This document shows, in pieces, positions 1 through 7,216 of a DNA stretch of 14,262 nucleotides; the first letter of the stretch is position 1, and each line of letters opens with the position of its first letter. Under the pieces are notes generated by a model, which saw only the letters and a program-made list of their open reading frames with translations, did not search any database and had not been told where the DNA came from. The position numbers were made by a program, and so were the translations under genes. Origin of the DNA: an uncultured Bacilli bacterium (lineage in GTDB: Bacteria; Bacillota_I; Bacilli_A; RF39; UBA660); assembly GCA_947853365.1 (NCBI GenBank), contig CANTWQ010000099.1:1-14262 (forward strand). The letters are read 5' to 3'.

Positions 1-1059
1 ACCAAAGGAGCCAGATTGGCTGAACCTGGTGAATTTACCAAACGTGCTTTTTTAAATGGACGTATCGATTTGGTCGAAGCAGAATCTGTTATGGATTTAA
101 TTGAAGGAAAAACGGAAGCAGCAAGAAAACTGGCTATCAATGGTTTAGAGGGAAGAATCAGCCAGCAAATTCGCAAAATTCGTGAAAAACTAGTGTCCGT
201 AATCACGGCAATTGAAGTAAATATAGATTATCCAGAATATGAAGACATTGAAGAGATGACAAATGAGAAGATTAAGCCACCTTTATTAGAAATACAAAAA
301 ATGTTAACTAAAATGATTGCTGATAGCCAAACGGGTAAATTGATTAAAAATGGGATTCAAACTATCATTGTTGGACGTCCTAACGTTGGGAAAAGTAGTA
401 TTTTAAATCGGATGTTAAACGAACAGAAAGCAATTGTAACAGATATTGCAGGAACAACCCGTGATATTGTAGAAGGAAGTATCCAAATCGATGGGGTGTT
501 ACTTAATATAATAGATACTGCGGGAATTCGTGAAACCAAAGACGTAGTAGAAAAAATCGGCGTAGAAAAAAGTTTATCTTTAATTTCTGAAGCAGATCTA
601 GTGTTAATCGTTTTAAATAATAACGAACCACTTACGGAGGAAGATCAAAAAATATTATCCTCGACGAAAGATAAGGCAAATATTGTAGTAATTAACAAAA
701 ATGATTTACCAACGAAATTGGATTTTCATGAATTACAAGATCGCCAAGTCGTAGAAATCAATACACTTTCAGAAGAAAGTATGTTGCCATTATATGATAA
801 AATCAAAAAGATGTTTCAATTAGAACAGATCCAAACAAAAGACTATAATTACTTATCTAATGTTCGACAAATTTCTTTAGCAAAAGAAGCCAATCAACAC
901 ATCGTCGAATCTTTAAAAAATATAGAAACTAAAACACCTATCGATATGGTAGAGATAGATATCAAACAAGCTTGGGAAAAATTAGGAGAAATGATTGGAG
1001 AAACTTATACGGAAGAATTATTAGATGAATTATTTCAACGTTTTTGTGTAGGAAAGTGA
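1..1059 (+). CDS. mnmE: MnmE (TrmE), tRNA modification GTPase, 5'-truncated by window edge
   Basis: MnmE with MnmG installs the (carboxymethyl)aminomethyl group at C5 of the wobble uridine of certain tRNAs, using a formyl-folate derivative and GTP. The reading frame is open from base 1 (TKGARLAEPGEFTKRAFLNG...), a stretch typical of the end of the N-terminal folate-binding domain, so about 100 residues are missing upstream. The TTG at 16 is an internal Leu codon, not a start. The G domain inserted in the helical domain shows G1 GRPNVGKS (373-396), the TTRD switch, G3 DTAG (514-525) and G4 NKND (694-705). The protein ends in the family signature CVGK, whose Cys is catalytically required in the family. 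It stops at TGA 1057-1059, followed directly by TAG. It is the first gene of the mnmE-mnmG-rsmG block. Confidence 0.97.
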   Translation, partial: TKGARLAEPGEFTKRAFLNGRIDLVEAESVMDLIEGKTEAARKLAINGLEGRISQQIRKIREKLVSVITAIEVNIDYPEYEDIEEMTNEKIKPPLLEIQKMLTKMIADSQTGKLIKNGIQTIIVGRPNVGKSSILNRMLNEQKAIVTDIAGTTRDIVEGSIQIDGVLLNIIDTAGIRETKDVVEKIGVEKSLSLISEADLVLIVLNNNEPLTEEDQKILSSTKDKANIVVINKNDLPTKLDFHELQDRQVVEINTLSEESMLPLYDKIKKMFQLEQIQTKDYNYLSNVRQISLAKEANQHIVESLKNIETKTPIDMVEIDIKQAWEKLGEMIGETYTEELLDELFQRFCVGK

Positions 1060-1063
1060 TAGA

Positions 1064-1087
1064 AAATTATTTCCCGGGAAATAATTT
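1064..1087. promoter_or_regulatory. 24-bp perfect palindrome containing a Noc-binding sequence (NBS)
   Basis: Bases 1064-1087 are a perfect inverted repeat with no spacer, centred between 1075 and 1076. Its core at 1069-1082 reads ATTTCCCGGGAAAT, identical to the 14-bp consensus bound by Noc in Bacillus subtilis (established literature). A Noc-family gene lies 2.7 kb downstream. The repeat sits 2-6 nt upstream of the candidate -35 of mnmG. It could also fold in RNA as a CCGG-loop hairpin followed by an interrupted T-rich tract (1089-1100) and act as a weak mnmE terminator; both roles are possible. Confidence 0.8.
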
Positions 1088-1088
1088 C

Positions 1089-1116
1089 TTGTTCTTTTTT
1101 CTCTTTCCTATATAAT
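1089..1116 (+). promoter_or_regulatory. Putative sigma-A promoter of mnmG
   Basis: A perfect TATAAT lies at 1111-1116, with a weak -35 TTGTTC at 1089-1094 and a 16-bp spacer. The expected start of transcription is near 1123, leaving a short leader before the mnmG ribosome binding site AAGGAAGTG (1131-1139). The -35 nearly abuts the NBS palindrome, so a bound Noc could interfere with RNA polymerase. Confidence 0.55.
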
Positions 1117-1145
1117 ATAAGGTTGCAAAAAAGGAAGTGTAATCA

Positions 1146-3020
1146 ATGAATTATGACATTATTGTTGTCGGTGGAGGACACGCTGGATGTGAAGCTTGTT
1201 TAGCATCTGCCCGCCTTCATCATAAGACATTACTTATTACAGGAAATAAAAATAATATAGCAGATATGCCATGTAATCCTTCTATCGGTGGGCCTGCCAA
1301 AGGGATTATTGTACGAGAAATTGATGCCCTTGGGGGTGAGATGGCTAATAATATTGATCATAGCTCACTACAGATGAAAATGTTAAATACGAAAAAGGGA
1401 CCAGCAGTTAGAGCATTAAGAGCCCAGGGGGATAAGATTACCTATCCAGAGCAAATGATAAATACTTTAGAAACCACACCTAATTTAACTATTTTAGAAG
1501 CCATGGTTGAAGATTTAATCGTCGAGAACAATACTGTACAAGGAGTTATTTTAGAAGACGGTACAAAAATTGTCAGTAAAATTGTAATTTTAACAACTGG
1601 TACATATTTAAAGGGAACAGTCTTAGTCGGATCGATGAAAACTCCATCTGGTCCTCACGGCGAAAAACCATCCAAGCATCTTAGTGATACCCTAAGAAAA
1701 TTAGGATTTACGATTCAACGGCTTAAAACAGGAACTCCACCACGGATTCAAAAGGATAGTATTGATTTTTCAAAAACCGAAATTGAACCAGGAGATGAAA
1801 AAGCATACGCTTTTTCTTTTGATCATGCCCCTCTTTACCAACCGAAAGATCAACTCCCATGTTACCTCACCTATACTACTGCCCAAACGCATCAAATCAT
1901 TCATGAGCATTTAACCGAATCTAGTATGTATGGTGGTTATGTCGAAGGCGTAGGTCCGCGCTATTGTCCATCCATCGAAGATAAAGTGGTTCGTTTTCAA
2001 GATAAAGAACGTCATCAATTATTTCTAGAGCCAGAAAGTAAATACTATGATGATATCTACTTACAAGGCTTTTCTACGAGTATGCCTCATGAAATTCAAG
2101 AACAAATGGTAAAAAGTATTCCTGGCTTAGAGCATGCGATTATTAAAAAATATGCTTATGCGATTGAATATGATGCAATTGATCCGACGCAACTAAAACA
2201 ATCACTAGAAACAAAGCTTATTGAGAATCTTTTTACTGCTGGTCAAATTAATGGTACTAGTGGATATGAAGAAGCCGCTGGACAAGGATTGATTGCAGGC
2301 ATCAATGCTTCCTTAAAATTGAATCATAAGCCACCCCTTATTTTAAAGAGAAATGAAGCATATATTGGTGTTTTGATTGATGATCTTGTCACCAAAGGAA
2401 CCAAAGAACCCTATCGTATGTTAACTTCTCGTGCGGAATATCGTTTGCTTCTTCGTCATGACAATGCAGATCTTCGCCTTCGAAAATATGGATATGAAAT
2501 TGGACTGATATCGAAAGAAAAATATGAACGATTAAAAAAGAAAGAAGCCCAAATTGAAGATTTAATATCTTTATTAAAAAGTCATAAAATTACCCCAAAG
2601 CAAGAAGTAAATGCCTATTTGGAAGCCAATGGATCTACGCCTCTATATGACGGAATTACATTGTATCAATTATTAAAAAGACCAGAAATTACCATGACTG
2701 AGATTGCTCATTTTATTTCTTTAGATTCTTATGAAAAAGAAGTGTTAGAACAAGTAGAAATTATGGATCGATACGAAGGCTATATCAAAAAGGCAAATCA
2801 AGAAGCCGAAAAGATGCTTTCTATGGAAAGTATTATCATTCCCCAAGAATTTGACTATCAACTGGTACACAATTTAGCAACGGAAGCTCGTCAAAAGTTA
2901 GAAGCGATACGTCCTACTTCGTTAGGGCAAGCGTCTCGTATTAGTGGAGTAAATCCAGCGGATATTGCAATATTGAGTGTAATGTTAAAAAAGCAAGAAC
3001 AAAGGAAGATCAATGTATGA
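1146..3020 (+). CDS. mnmG: MnmG (GidA), FAD-dependent tRNA wobble-uridine modification enzyme
   Basis: MnmG is the FAD and NADH-dependent partner of MnmE in forming (c)mnm5U34 in tRNA. The 624-residue length is usual for the family. The N terminus carries the Rossmann FAD-binding motif GGGHAG (9-14). The conserved CNPSIGG loop has Cys43, the second conserved Cys is at 274 in GPRYCPSIEDK, and the FAD-contacting GQINGTSGYEEAAGQG segment is at 366-381. The C-terminal helical region that contacts MnmE and tRNA is present. The start ATG 1146 has a good ribosome binding site 6 nt upstream. The stop TGA overlaps the rsmG start (ATGA), which suggests translational coupling. Nothing in the protein looks atypical. 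Confidence 0.98.
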   Translation: MNYDIIVVGGGHAGCEACLASARLHHKTLLITGNKNNIADMPCNPSIGGPAKGIIVREIDALGGEMANNIDHSSLQMKMLNTKKGPAVRALRAQGDKITYPEQMINTLETTPNLTILEAMVEDLIVENNTVQGVILEDGTKIVSKIVILTTGTYLKGTVLVGSMKTPSGPHGEKPSKHLSDTLRKLGFTIQRLKTGTPPRIQKDSIDFSKTEIEPGDEKAYAFSFDHAPLYQPKDQLPCYLTYTTAQTHQIIHEHLTESSMYGGYVEGVGPRYCPSIEDKVVRFQDKERHQLFLEPESKYYDDIYLQGFSTSMPHEIQEQMVKSIPGLEHAIIKKYAYAIEYDAIDPTQLKQSLETKLIENLFTAGQINGTSGYEEAAGQGLIAGINASLKLNHKPPLILKRNEAYIGVLIDDLVTKGTKEPYRMLTSRAEYRLLLRHDNADLRLRKYGYEIGLISKEKYERLKKKEAQIEDLISLLKSHKITPKQEVNAYLEANGSTPLYDGITLYQLLKRPEITMTEIAHFISLDSYEKEVLEQVEIMDRYEGYIKKANQEAEKMLSMESIIIPQEFDYQLVHNLATEARQKLEAIRPTSLGQASRISGVNPADIAILSVMLKKQEQRKINV

Positions 3021-3721
3021 CTGAAGAAGAATTTTATGAATATCTCAAAAAAGAAAATATCATATTAAATGACAAACAAAAACAACAGTTAGATACCTTT
3101 TATCATTTACTTCTCGCGTGGAATGAAAAAATGAATTTGACTAGAATTACCGAAAAAAAAGAAGTTTATCTCAAACATTTTTATGATAGTCTTACCCTAC
3201 ATAATGCCTATGACTTAACCCAACCCATTCATCTATGTGATGTTGGAACCGGCGCTGGATTTCCTGGCATTGTTTTAAAAATTGTTTTTCCCAACTTAAA
3301 AGTAACTTTGATTGACTCCCTTCAAAAACGAACCAATTATTTAAAAGATGTGATTGCTAGATTAGGATTAACCAATATTACCGTTATTCATAGTCGCGGT
3401 GAAGATTATGCCAAAAAAAATCGTGAAATTTTCGATGTTGTTACAGCTCGTGCTGTTACAAATTTAAATGCACTATTAGAAATATGTGCTCCTATGACGA
3501 AAGTAAATGGATATATCATACCAATGAAAGCAAACGTCGAAGAAGAATTAAAATCTGCCAAGAAGGCATTTTCTCTTTTACACTTAACTCTAGTGAATAA
3601 AATTTGTTTTTTACTTCCTATAGAAAATAGCACACGAACCCTTTTAGTCATTCAAAAAAATCAAAAAACAGATTTTAAATATCCACGTCACGCAAATGAA
3701 ATCAAAAAATATCCATTGTAA
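3017..3721 (+). CDS. rsmG: RsmG (GidB), 16S rRNA m7G527 methyltransferase
   Basis: RsmG methylates N7 of G527 (E. coli numbering) in 16S rRNA using SAM; loss gives low-level streptomycin resistance in other bacteria. The 234 residues include the KHFYDSL motif (53-59), the SAM-binding loop DVGTGAGFPG (75-84), the LIDSLQKR segment (98-105) and ARAV (144-147). The family C terminus in Bacillota usually reads like YPRKPGTPxKxPL; here it is YPRHANEIKKYPL (222-234), so the Gly/Pro-rich part has drifted. The ATG lies inside the mnmG stop (4-nt overlap), with an SD-like AAAGGAAGA at 3001-3009. It belongs to the mnmG transcript. Confidence 0.97.
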   Translation: MTEEEFYEYLKKENIILNDKQKQQLDTFYHLLLAWNEKMNLTRITEKKEVYLKHFYDSLTLHNAYDLTQPIHLCDVGTGAGFPGIVLKIVFPNLKVTLIDSLQKRTNYLKDVIARLGLTNITVIHSRGEDYAKKNREIFDVVTARAVTNLNALLEICAPMTKVNGYIIPMKANVEEELKSAKKAFSLLHLTLVNKICFLLPIENSTRTLLVIQKNQKTDFKYPRHANEIKKYPL

Positions 3722-3744
3722 ATTTGCGAAAAATTTACTATAAT
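3716..3744 (+). promoter_or_regulatory. Putative sigma-A promoter of noc
   Basis: TTGTAA (3716-3721, overlapping the rsmG stop codon) is followed after 17 bp by a perfect TATAAT (3739-3744). A second TATAAT at 3750-3755 lacks a well-spaced -35. The start of transcription would be near 3751, with the noc ribosome binding site GAGGGG at 3777-3782. No terminator is visible after rsmG, so read-through from mnmG-rsmG is also likely. Confidence 0.6.
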
Positions 3745-3788
3745 GATACTATAATAGAAAATAGAAAGAATAAAGTGAGGGGTATCAC

Positions 3789-5258
3789 ATGAATATGGAA
3801 AGAGAAATCGTAGATTTATATGTAGATGATATCATACCAAATCGCTTTCAGCCACGTGAAATTTTTGAAGATAAAGCATTACGAGAATTATCTGCATCCA
3901 TTAAAGAACACGGCGTGATTCAACCAATCATTGTTCGTAAAATTGGTGATAAATATGAAATCATTGCCGGAGAACGTCGATATAAAGCGTCTGTTATGGC
4001 TGGACTTACGAAAATTCCAGCAATTATTAGAAATTTAGATGATAAAGAAAGTTCAAAAGTTGCCCTCCTTGAAAATTTGCAAAGAAGAGACTTAACACCG
4101 ATTGAGGAAGCGCGCACTTATCAAAAAATATTAGATCTAGATTCGATGACCCAAGAAGAATTAGGACGCACTATGGGCAAAAGCCAAGCCGCAATTGCCA
4201 ATAAACTACGCTTGCTATCCCTTGCGGATGAAGTACAAGAAGCGTTATTGAATGATAAAATTTCAGAACGTCATGCGCGTAGTTTATTAAATATTAAAGA
4301 TAAAGAAAAACAAGTAGAAATGTTAAAGAAAGTGATTGCAAATCGTATGACAGTTCGAGAATTAGATGCTGAAATTAAAAAAATGAATCAAGAATCAGAA
4401 AGCAAGGTAGAAAATAGTACCGTTTCTAGTCCTGAAAAAGCCGGACAAGCAAATACAACCATTACTACACCATCTGAAAATCAGGCAACCCCGACGTTGG
4501 AAGATCCGTTTATTCCACATCCTAAAGTATATAATCCATCGGCCAATGCCGTCGATATCAAAGCATCGTCTAATATCGATTTAGATGAATTGAAATCAAA
4601 AACGACAGACATCATTGGTCCAGAAAAAGAATCTCCTGATTTTGATAAATTATTACAAGTTCCTAAAAAAGAAGAGGAAGAAGATCCTGCCTGGAAACAG
4701 AATTTTAAATTTGTCCCTAATTTTGACGAAGAACCTGAAAAAACAACGACTCCAGAAAAGAATGAAAGGACAATTCCAACCTTTGATTATATTTCTTTAT
4801 CGCCAGATCAAACTTCGTCATCCAATGTATCATCGGCACCAGCCGAAACTGAAAAATTAGAGTCAATTTCTTCACTACCGACATCCGTGGAAACGACCAC
4901 TTCTGAAAATACACTTGATCATCTAACGATGGAGCCAAGTTACCAAGAAGTAAAAACTCCAACAGCCCCTACTCCAATTGAAATTCCAGATGAAATTGAA
5001 ATGTTAGATGATACACCAAAGAAACAAAGTTATCAACCATTTACCAATACCGAGTCATTACTTAATGAATTTCGCAATAAAAATGGTATCGAACATCCAA
5101 CTGCACCAAAAGAAGAAAGTCAACCTGCAACTTTAAAATTGGCAATCAACGATGTTCGAGATCTCATCAATCGTTTAGAAGCTGGAGGTTTAAAAATCGA
5201 TTTGGATGAGATGGATTTACCAAATTCATATCAAATTACAATAAAAATAGATAAATAA
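3789..5258 (+). CDS. noc: Noc, ParB-family nucleoid occlusion protein with long disordered insert
   Basis: Noc is a ParB-like CTPase that binds NBS sites and keeps the division septum off the nucleoid in Bacilli. Residues 8-115 form the ParB N-terminal CTP-binding domain with GERRYKAS (61-68) and ENLQRRDL (95-102); the helix-turn-helix domain spans about 118-200. Aligned to published ParB/Noc specificity positions 173/179/184/201, this protein has Q133, K139, S144 and R161, three of four Noc-type. Residues 447-489 (LAINDVRDLINRL... YQITIKI) resemble the Noc C-terminal dimerisation domain. Between lies about 245 residues of acidic S/T/P/E-rich low-complexity sequence, making it 489 residues against about 280 for B. 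subtilis Noc. The basic, aromatic amphipathic N-terminal extension of B. subtilis Noc is absent: the ParB core starts about 8 residues in. The start 3789 has GAGGGG 6 nt upstream. Confidence 0.88.
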   Translation: MNMEREIVDLYVDDIIPNRFQPREIFEDKALRELSASIKEHGVIQPIIVRKIGDKYEIIAGERRYKASVMAGLTKIPAIIRNLDDKESSKVALLENLQRRDLTPIEEARTYQKILDLDSMTQEELGRTMGKSQAAIANKLRLLSLADEVQEALLNDKISERHARSLLNIKDKEKQVEMLKKVIANRMTVRELDAEIKKMNQESESKVENSTVSSPEKAGQANTTITTPSENQATPTLEDPFIPHPKVYNPSANAVDIKASSNIDLDELKSKTTDIIGPEKESPDFDKLLQVPKKEEEEDPAWKQNFKFVPNFDEEPEKTTTPEKNERTIPTFDYISLSPDQTSSSNVSSAPAETEKLESISSLPTSVETTTSENTLDHLTMEPSYQEVKTPTAPTPIEIPDEIEMLDDTPKKQSYQPFTNTESLLNEFRNKNGIEHPTAPKEESQPATLKLAINDVRDLINRLEAGGLKIDLDEMDLPNSYQITIKIDK

Positions 5259-5260
5259 AC

Positions 5261-5286
5261 AAAAAGGTAGAGAAATCTACTTTTTT
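5261..5286 (+). terminator. Rho-independent terminator after noc
   Basis: The stem AAAAAGGTAGA (5261-5271) pairs with TCTACTTTTTT (5276-5286) around a GAAA tetraloop, with one G-T wobble. The U-tract forms the distal part of the stem. It begins two bases after the noc stop codon and separates noc from soj. Confidence 0.85.
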
Positions 5287-5491
5287 GATATCATCGGAAA
5301 GTAATGATAGGAAATTGACATGATTTTTTGTGAGAATACCAAATTGTCTACGTGACTTAGGACCAGCAGTGTAAAGACAACTTTTGTTAAATTACAGGAA
5401 TGTTTTCGACCATTCACAAAGGGACTATTAAGAAACGAAGCATTTTGGCGAAGTAGACAAAATTTATTTTTCTTTTGTTTCTCTCGATACT
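5287..5491. other. Non-coding spacer upstream of soj with flanking inverted repeat
   Basis: No + strand gene is supported here. TTGTCTAC (5344-5351) and GTAGACAA (5453-5460) are perfect inverted repeats enclosing about 100 bp. A perfect -35 hexamer TTGACA sits at 5315-5320, but its best -10 (TACCAA, 5337-5342) is poor. A 108-codon open frame on the - strand (5277-5603) crosses the soj promoter and start, has no convincing ribosome binding site and matches no family I recognise. The region could be a decayed mobile repeat or an untranslated RNA; neither is shown. Confidence 0.4.
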
Positions 5492-5519
5492 TTGCAAATG
5501 ATTTGAATTTTGATACAAT
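5492..5519 (+). promoter_or_regulatory. Putative extended -10 promoter of the soj-spo0J operon
   Basis: TGATACAAT (5511-5519) is an extended -10, with TTGCAA at 5492-5497 as -35 and a 16-bp spacer. Transcription should start near 5526, close to the soj ribosome binding site AAAGGTGA (5533-5540). It would serve soj, spo0J, mscS, DUF951 and abgT, since no terminator is visible among them. Confidence 0.65.
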
Positions 5520-5545
5520 GAATATGAAAAGAAAAGGTGATTTTG

Positions 5546-6334
5546 ATGGGAAAGATAATTTCATTAGTGAATCAAAAAGGTGGCGTAGGAAAGACAACAA
5601 CAAGTATCAATCTTTCTGCATCCCTTGCATTATTAGGAAAAAAAGTTTTATTACTAGATTTAGATCCCCAAGGAAATGCAACAACTGGTGTAGGTATGAA
5701 TAAAGGGGATATTGAAAAAAGTATCTATGATGTCATTACGGGAAAATGTACAGTTCAAGAAGCAATCCATAAAACAAAATATAGAAATTTGTATTTGTTA
5801 CCAGCAACGATCAACTTGGCGGGAGTCGATATCGAATTGATTGAAAAAAGTCAATCGGAACCAGGCTTTGCTAAAGGAGTTCAGTTAAAACAAGCATTGG
5901 AGCCAATTAAAGATGATTTTAATTATATTATCATCGATTGTCCTCCATCTCTTGGCTTATTGACTACCAATGCCCTAACGGCATCGAACTCTGTGATTAT
6001 TCCAGTACAATGTGAATTCTTTGCGCTAGAAGGAATCACACAATTATTAAATACAATTATGTTAGCACAAAAAAACTTGAATCCGACGTTAAATATTGAA
6101 GGAGTATTATTAACGATGTTGGATTCTAGAACTAATTTAGGATTAGAAGTCGTTGAAGAGATTAGACGTTACTTTAAAGAACGTGTCTACAATACGATTA
6201 TTCCAAGATTGATTCGTTTGACAGAAGCCCCATCTCATGGGAAACCAATACTGGCGTATGATCCGAAAAGTCGTGGATCAGAAGCTTACTTAAATTTAGC
6301 AAAGGAAGTGATCGAGCGAAATGGAAACGTCTAA
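5546..6334 (+). CDS. soj: Soj (ParA), chromosome-partitioning ATPase
   Basis: Soj is a deviant-Walker ParA ATPase that dimerises with ATP, binds DNA non-specifically and works with Spo0J in origin segregation and control of DnaA. The 262 residues show KGGVGKTT (11-18, deviant Walker A with the signature first Lys), DLDPQGN (38-44, A' motif) and IIIDCPPSLG (128-137, Walker B). The frame can be opened earlier at GTG 5537, but that codon lies inside the ribosome binding site AAAGGTGA; ATG 5546 is correctly spaced and gives the usual MGKIISLVNQKGG start. The 3' end overlaps spo0J by 14 nt, which suggests coupled translation of the pair. Confidence 0.97.
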   Translation: MGKIISLVNQKGGVGKTTTSINLSASLALLGKKVLLLDLDPQGNATTGVGMNKGDIEKSIYDVITGKCTVQEAIHKTKYRNLYLLPATINLAGVDIELIEKSQSEPGFAKGVQLKQALEPIKDDFNYIIIDCPPSLGLLTTNALTASNSVIIPVQCEFFALEGITQLLNTIMLAQKNLNPTLNIEGVLLTMLDSRTNLGLEVVEEIRRYFKERVYNTIIPRLIRLTEAPSHGKPILAYDPKSRGSEAYLNLAKEVIERNGNV

Positions 6335-7205
6335 GAGAAGAGCCTTAGGAAGAGGATTAGAAGAACTATTTAACAATGAACCAATCGATTATCAAGGGAT
6401 GGAAGAAAAAATCATCGAAACAACCCCAAAAGATAATATTGTTGAAATCCCTTTAAAAGATTTACGAAGCAATCCTTATCAACCACGAAAACATTTTGAT
6501 CAAGATGCTTTAGAAGAATTGGCAAAATCGATTAAAGAACACGGGGTATTTCAACCAATCATTGTAAAAAAAAGCATCAAAGGATATGATATCATTGCTG
6601 GAGAGCGGCGTGCCAAAGCATCAGAACTAGCAGGAAAAACAACAGTTCCCGCCATTGTGCGTGACTTTACAGATGACGAAATGATGGAAATTGCGCTCCT
6701 AGAAAATTTACAGAGAGAAGATTTGAATGCCATCGAAGAAGCGACAGCTTATAAAAAATTAGTAGAAGCTCTTCACCTTACCCAAGAAGAATTAGCCGAT
6801 CGTCTTGGCAAAAGTCGTAGTTATGTCACAAATATGTTGGGATTATTGTCATTACCAGAAATGGTAAAAACAATGATCGTCAATGGCGATATTTCTATGA
6901 GCCATGCCCGGGTATTAAGTAAAATAGCAGATTCCGAAAAAGTATTGATGCTTGCAAATCGTATTTTAAACGAAAATCTCAGTGTCAGACAAATAGAACA
7001 ATTAGCGAGCGCCTCTGATGTAGTCAAAAAAAATCAAGTGACAAGACATACTTCTTCTCGTTCCAATGAATATCATTATATTGAAGAAGTTTTAAGAGAT
7101 AAATTAGATACCAAGGTAAAAATCAAAAATAAAAAAATTGAAATTAGTTTTACCAATACCAATGATCTTAACCGGATTTTAGAAATTTTAGAAATAGAAA
7201 GTTAA
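6321..7205 (+). CDS. spo0J: Spo0J (ParB), parS-binding CTPase of the partition system
   Basis: ParB loads at parS, slides as a CTP clamp, recruits SMC and stimulates Soj. The 294 residues contain the N-terminal basic RRALGRGLEELF segment (6-17), which in the family activates ParA ATPase, then the CTP-binding domain with GERRAKAS (94-101) and ENLQRED (128-134), then the helix-turn-helix (about 153-178) with KSRSYVTN, and a C-terminal dimerisation domain (about 245-294). The residue matching ParB position 173 is Arg (R166), the ParB type, in contrast with the Gln of the neighbouring Noc paralogue. The start ATG 6321 lies inside soj, with an SD-like AAGGAAGTG upstream. No full parS sequence is visible in the gene or elsewhere in the window, unlike in B. 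subtilis where one lies within spo0J. Confidence 0.96.
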   Translation: METSKRRALGRGLEELFNNEPIDYQGMEEKIIETTPKDNIVEIPLKDLRSNPYQPRKHFDQDALEELAKSIKEHGVFQPIIVKKSIKGYDIIAGERRAKASELAGKTTVPAIVRDFTDDEMMEIALLENLQREDLNAIEEATAYKKLVEALHLTQEELADRLGKSRSYVTNMLGLLSLPEMVKTMIVNGDISMSHARVLSKIADSEKVLMLANRILNENLSVRQIEQLASASDVVKKNQVTRHTSSRSNEYHYIEEVLRDKLDTKVKIKNKKIEISFTNTNDLNRILEILEIES

Positions 7206-7216
7206 GGTGAAGGATA

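Noticed and set aside
529..537. CGTGAAAC half-sites resembling parS inside mnmE and ychF (also near 10698)
   Set aside because: Both are Arg-Glu-Thr codons (CGTGAAACx) and lack the opposite half of the palindrome.
3853..3861. CACGTGAAA in the noc coding region, resembling half of parS
   Set aside because: Only the right half matches; the left half (CAGC before CACGTG) does not. It encodes the conserved QPRE codons of the ParB fold, so chance is enough.
5345..5362. ACGTGA-centred sequence upstream of soj as a possible parS
   Set aside because: Only about 9 of 16 positions fit the parS consensus and the arms are not symmetric.
6902..6915. CCCGGG inside spo0J as a second NBS
   Set aside because: Flanks do not fit ATTT/AAAT (about 9 of 14 positions match) and the bases encode the conserved SHARVL segment.
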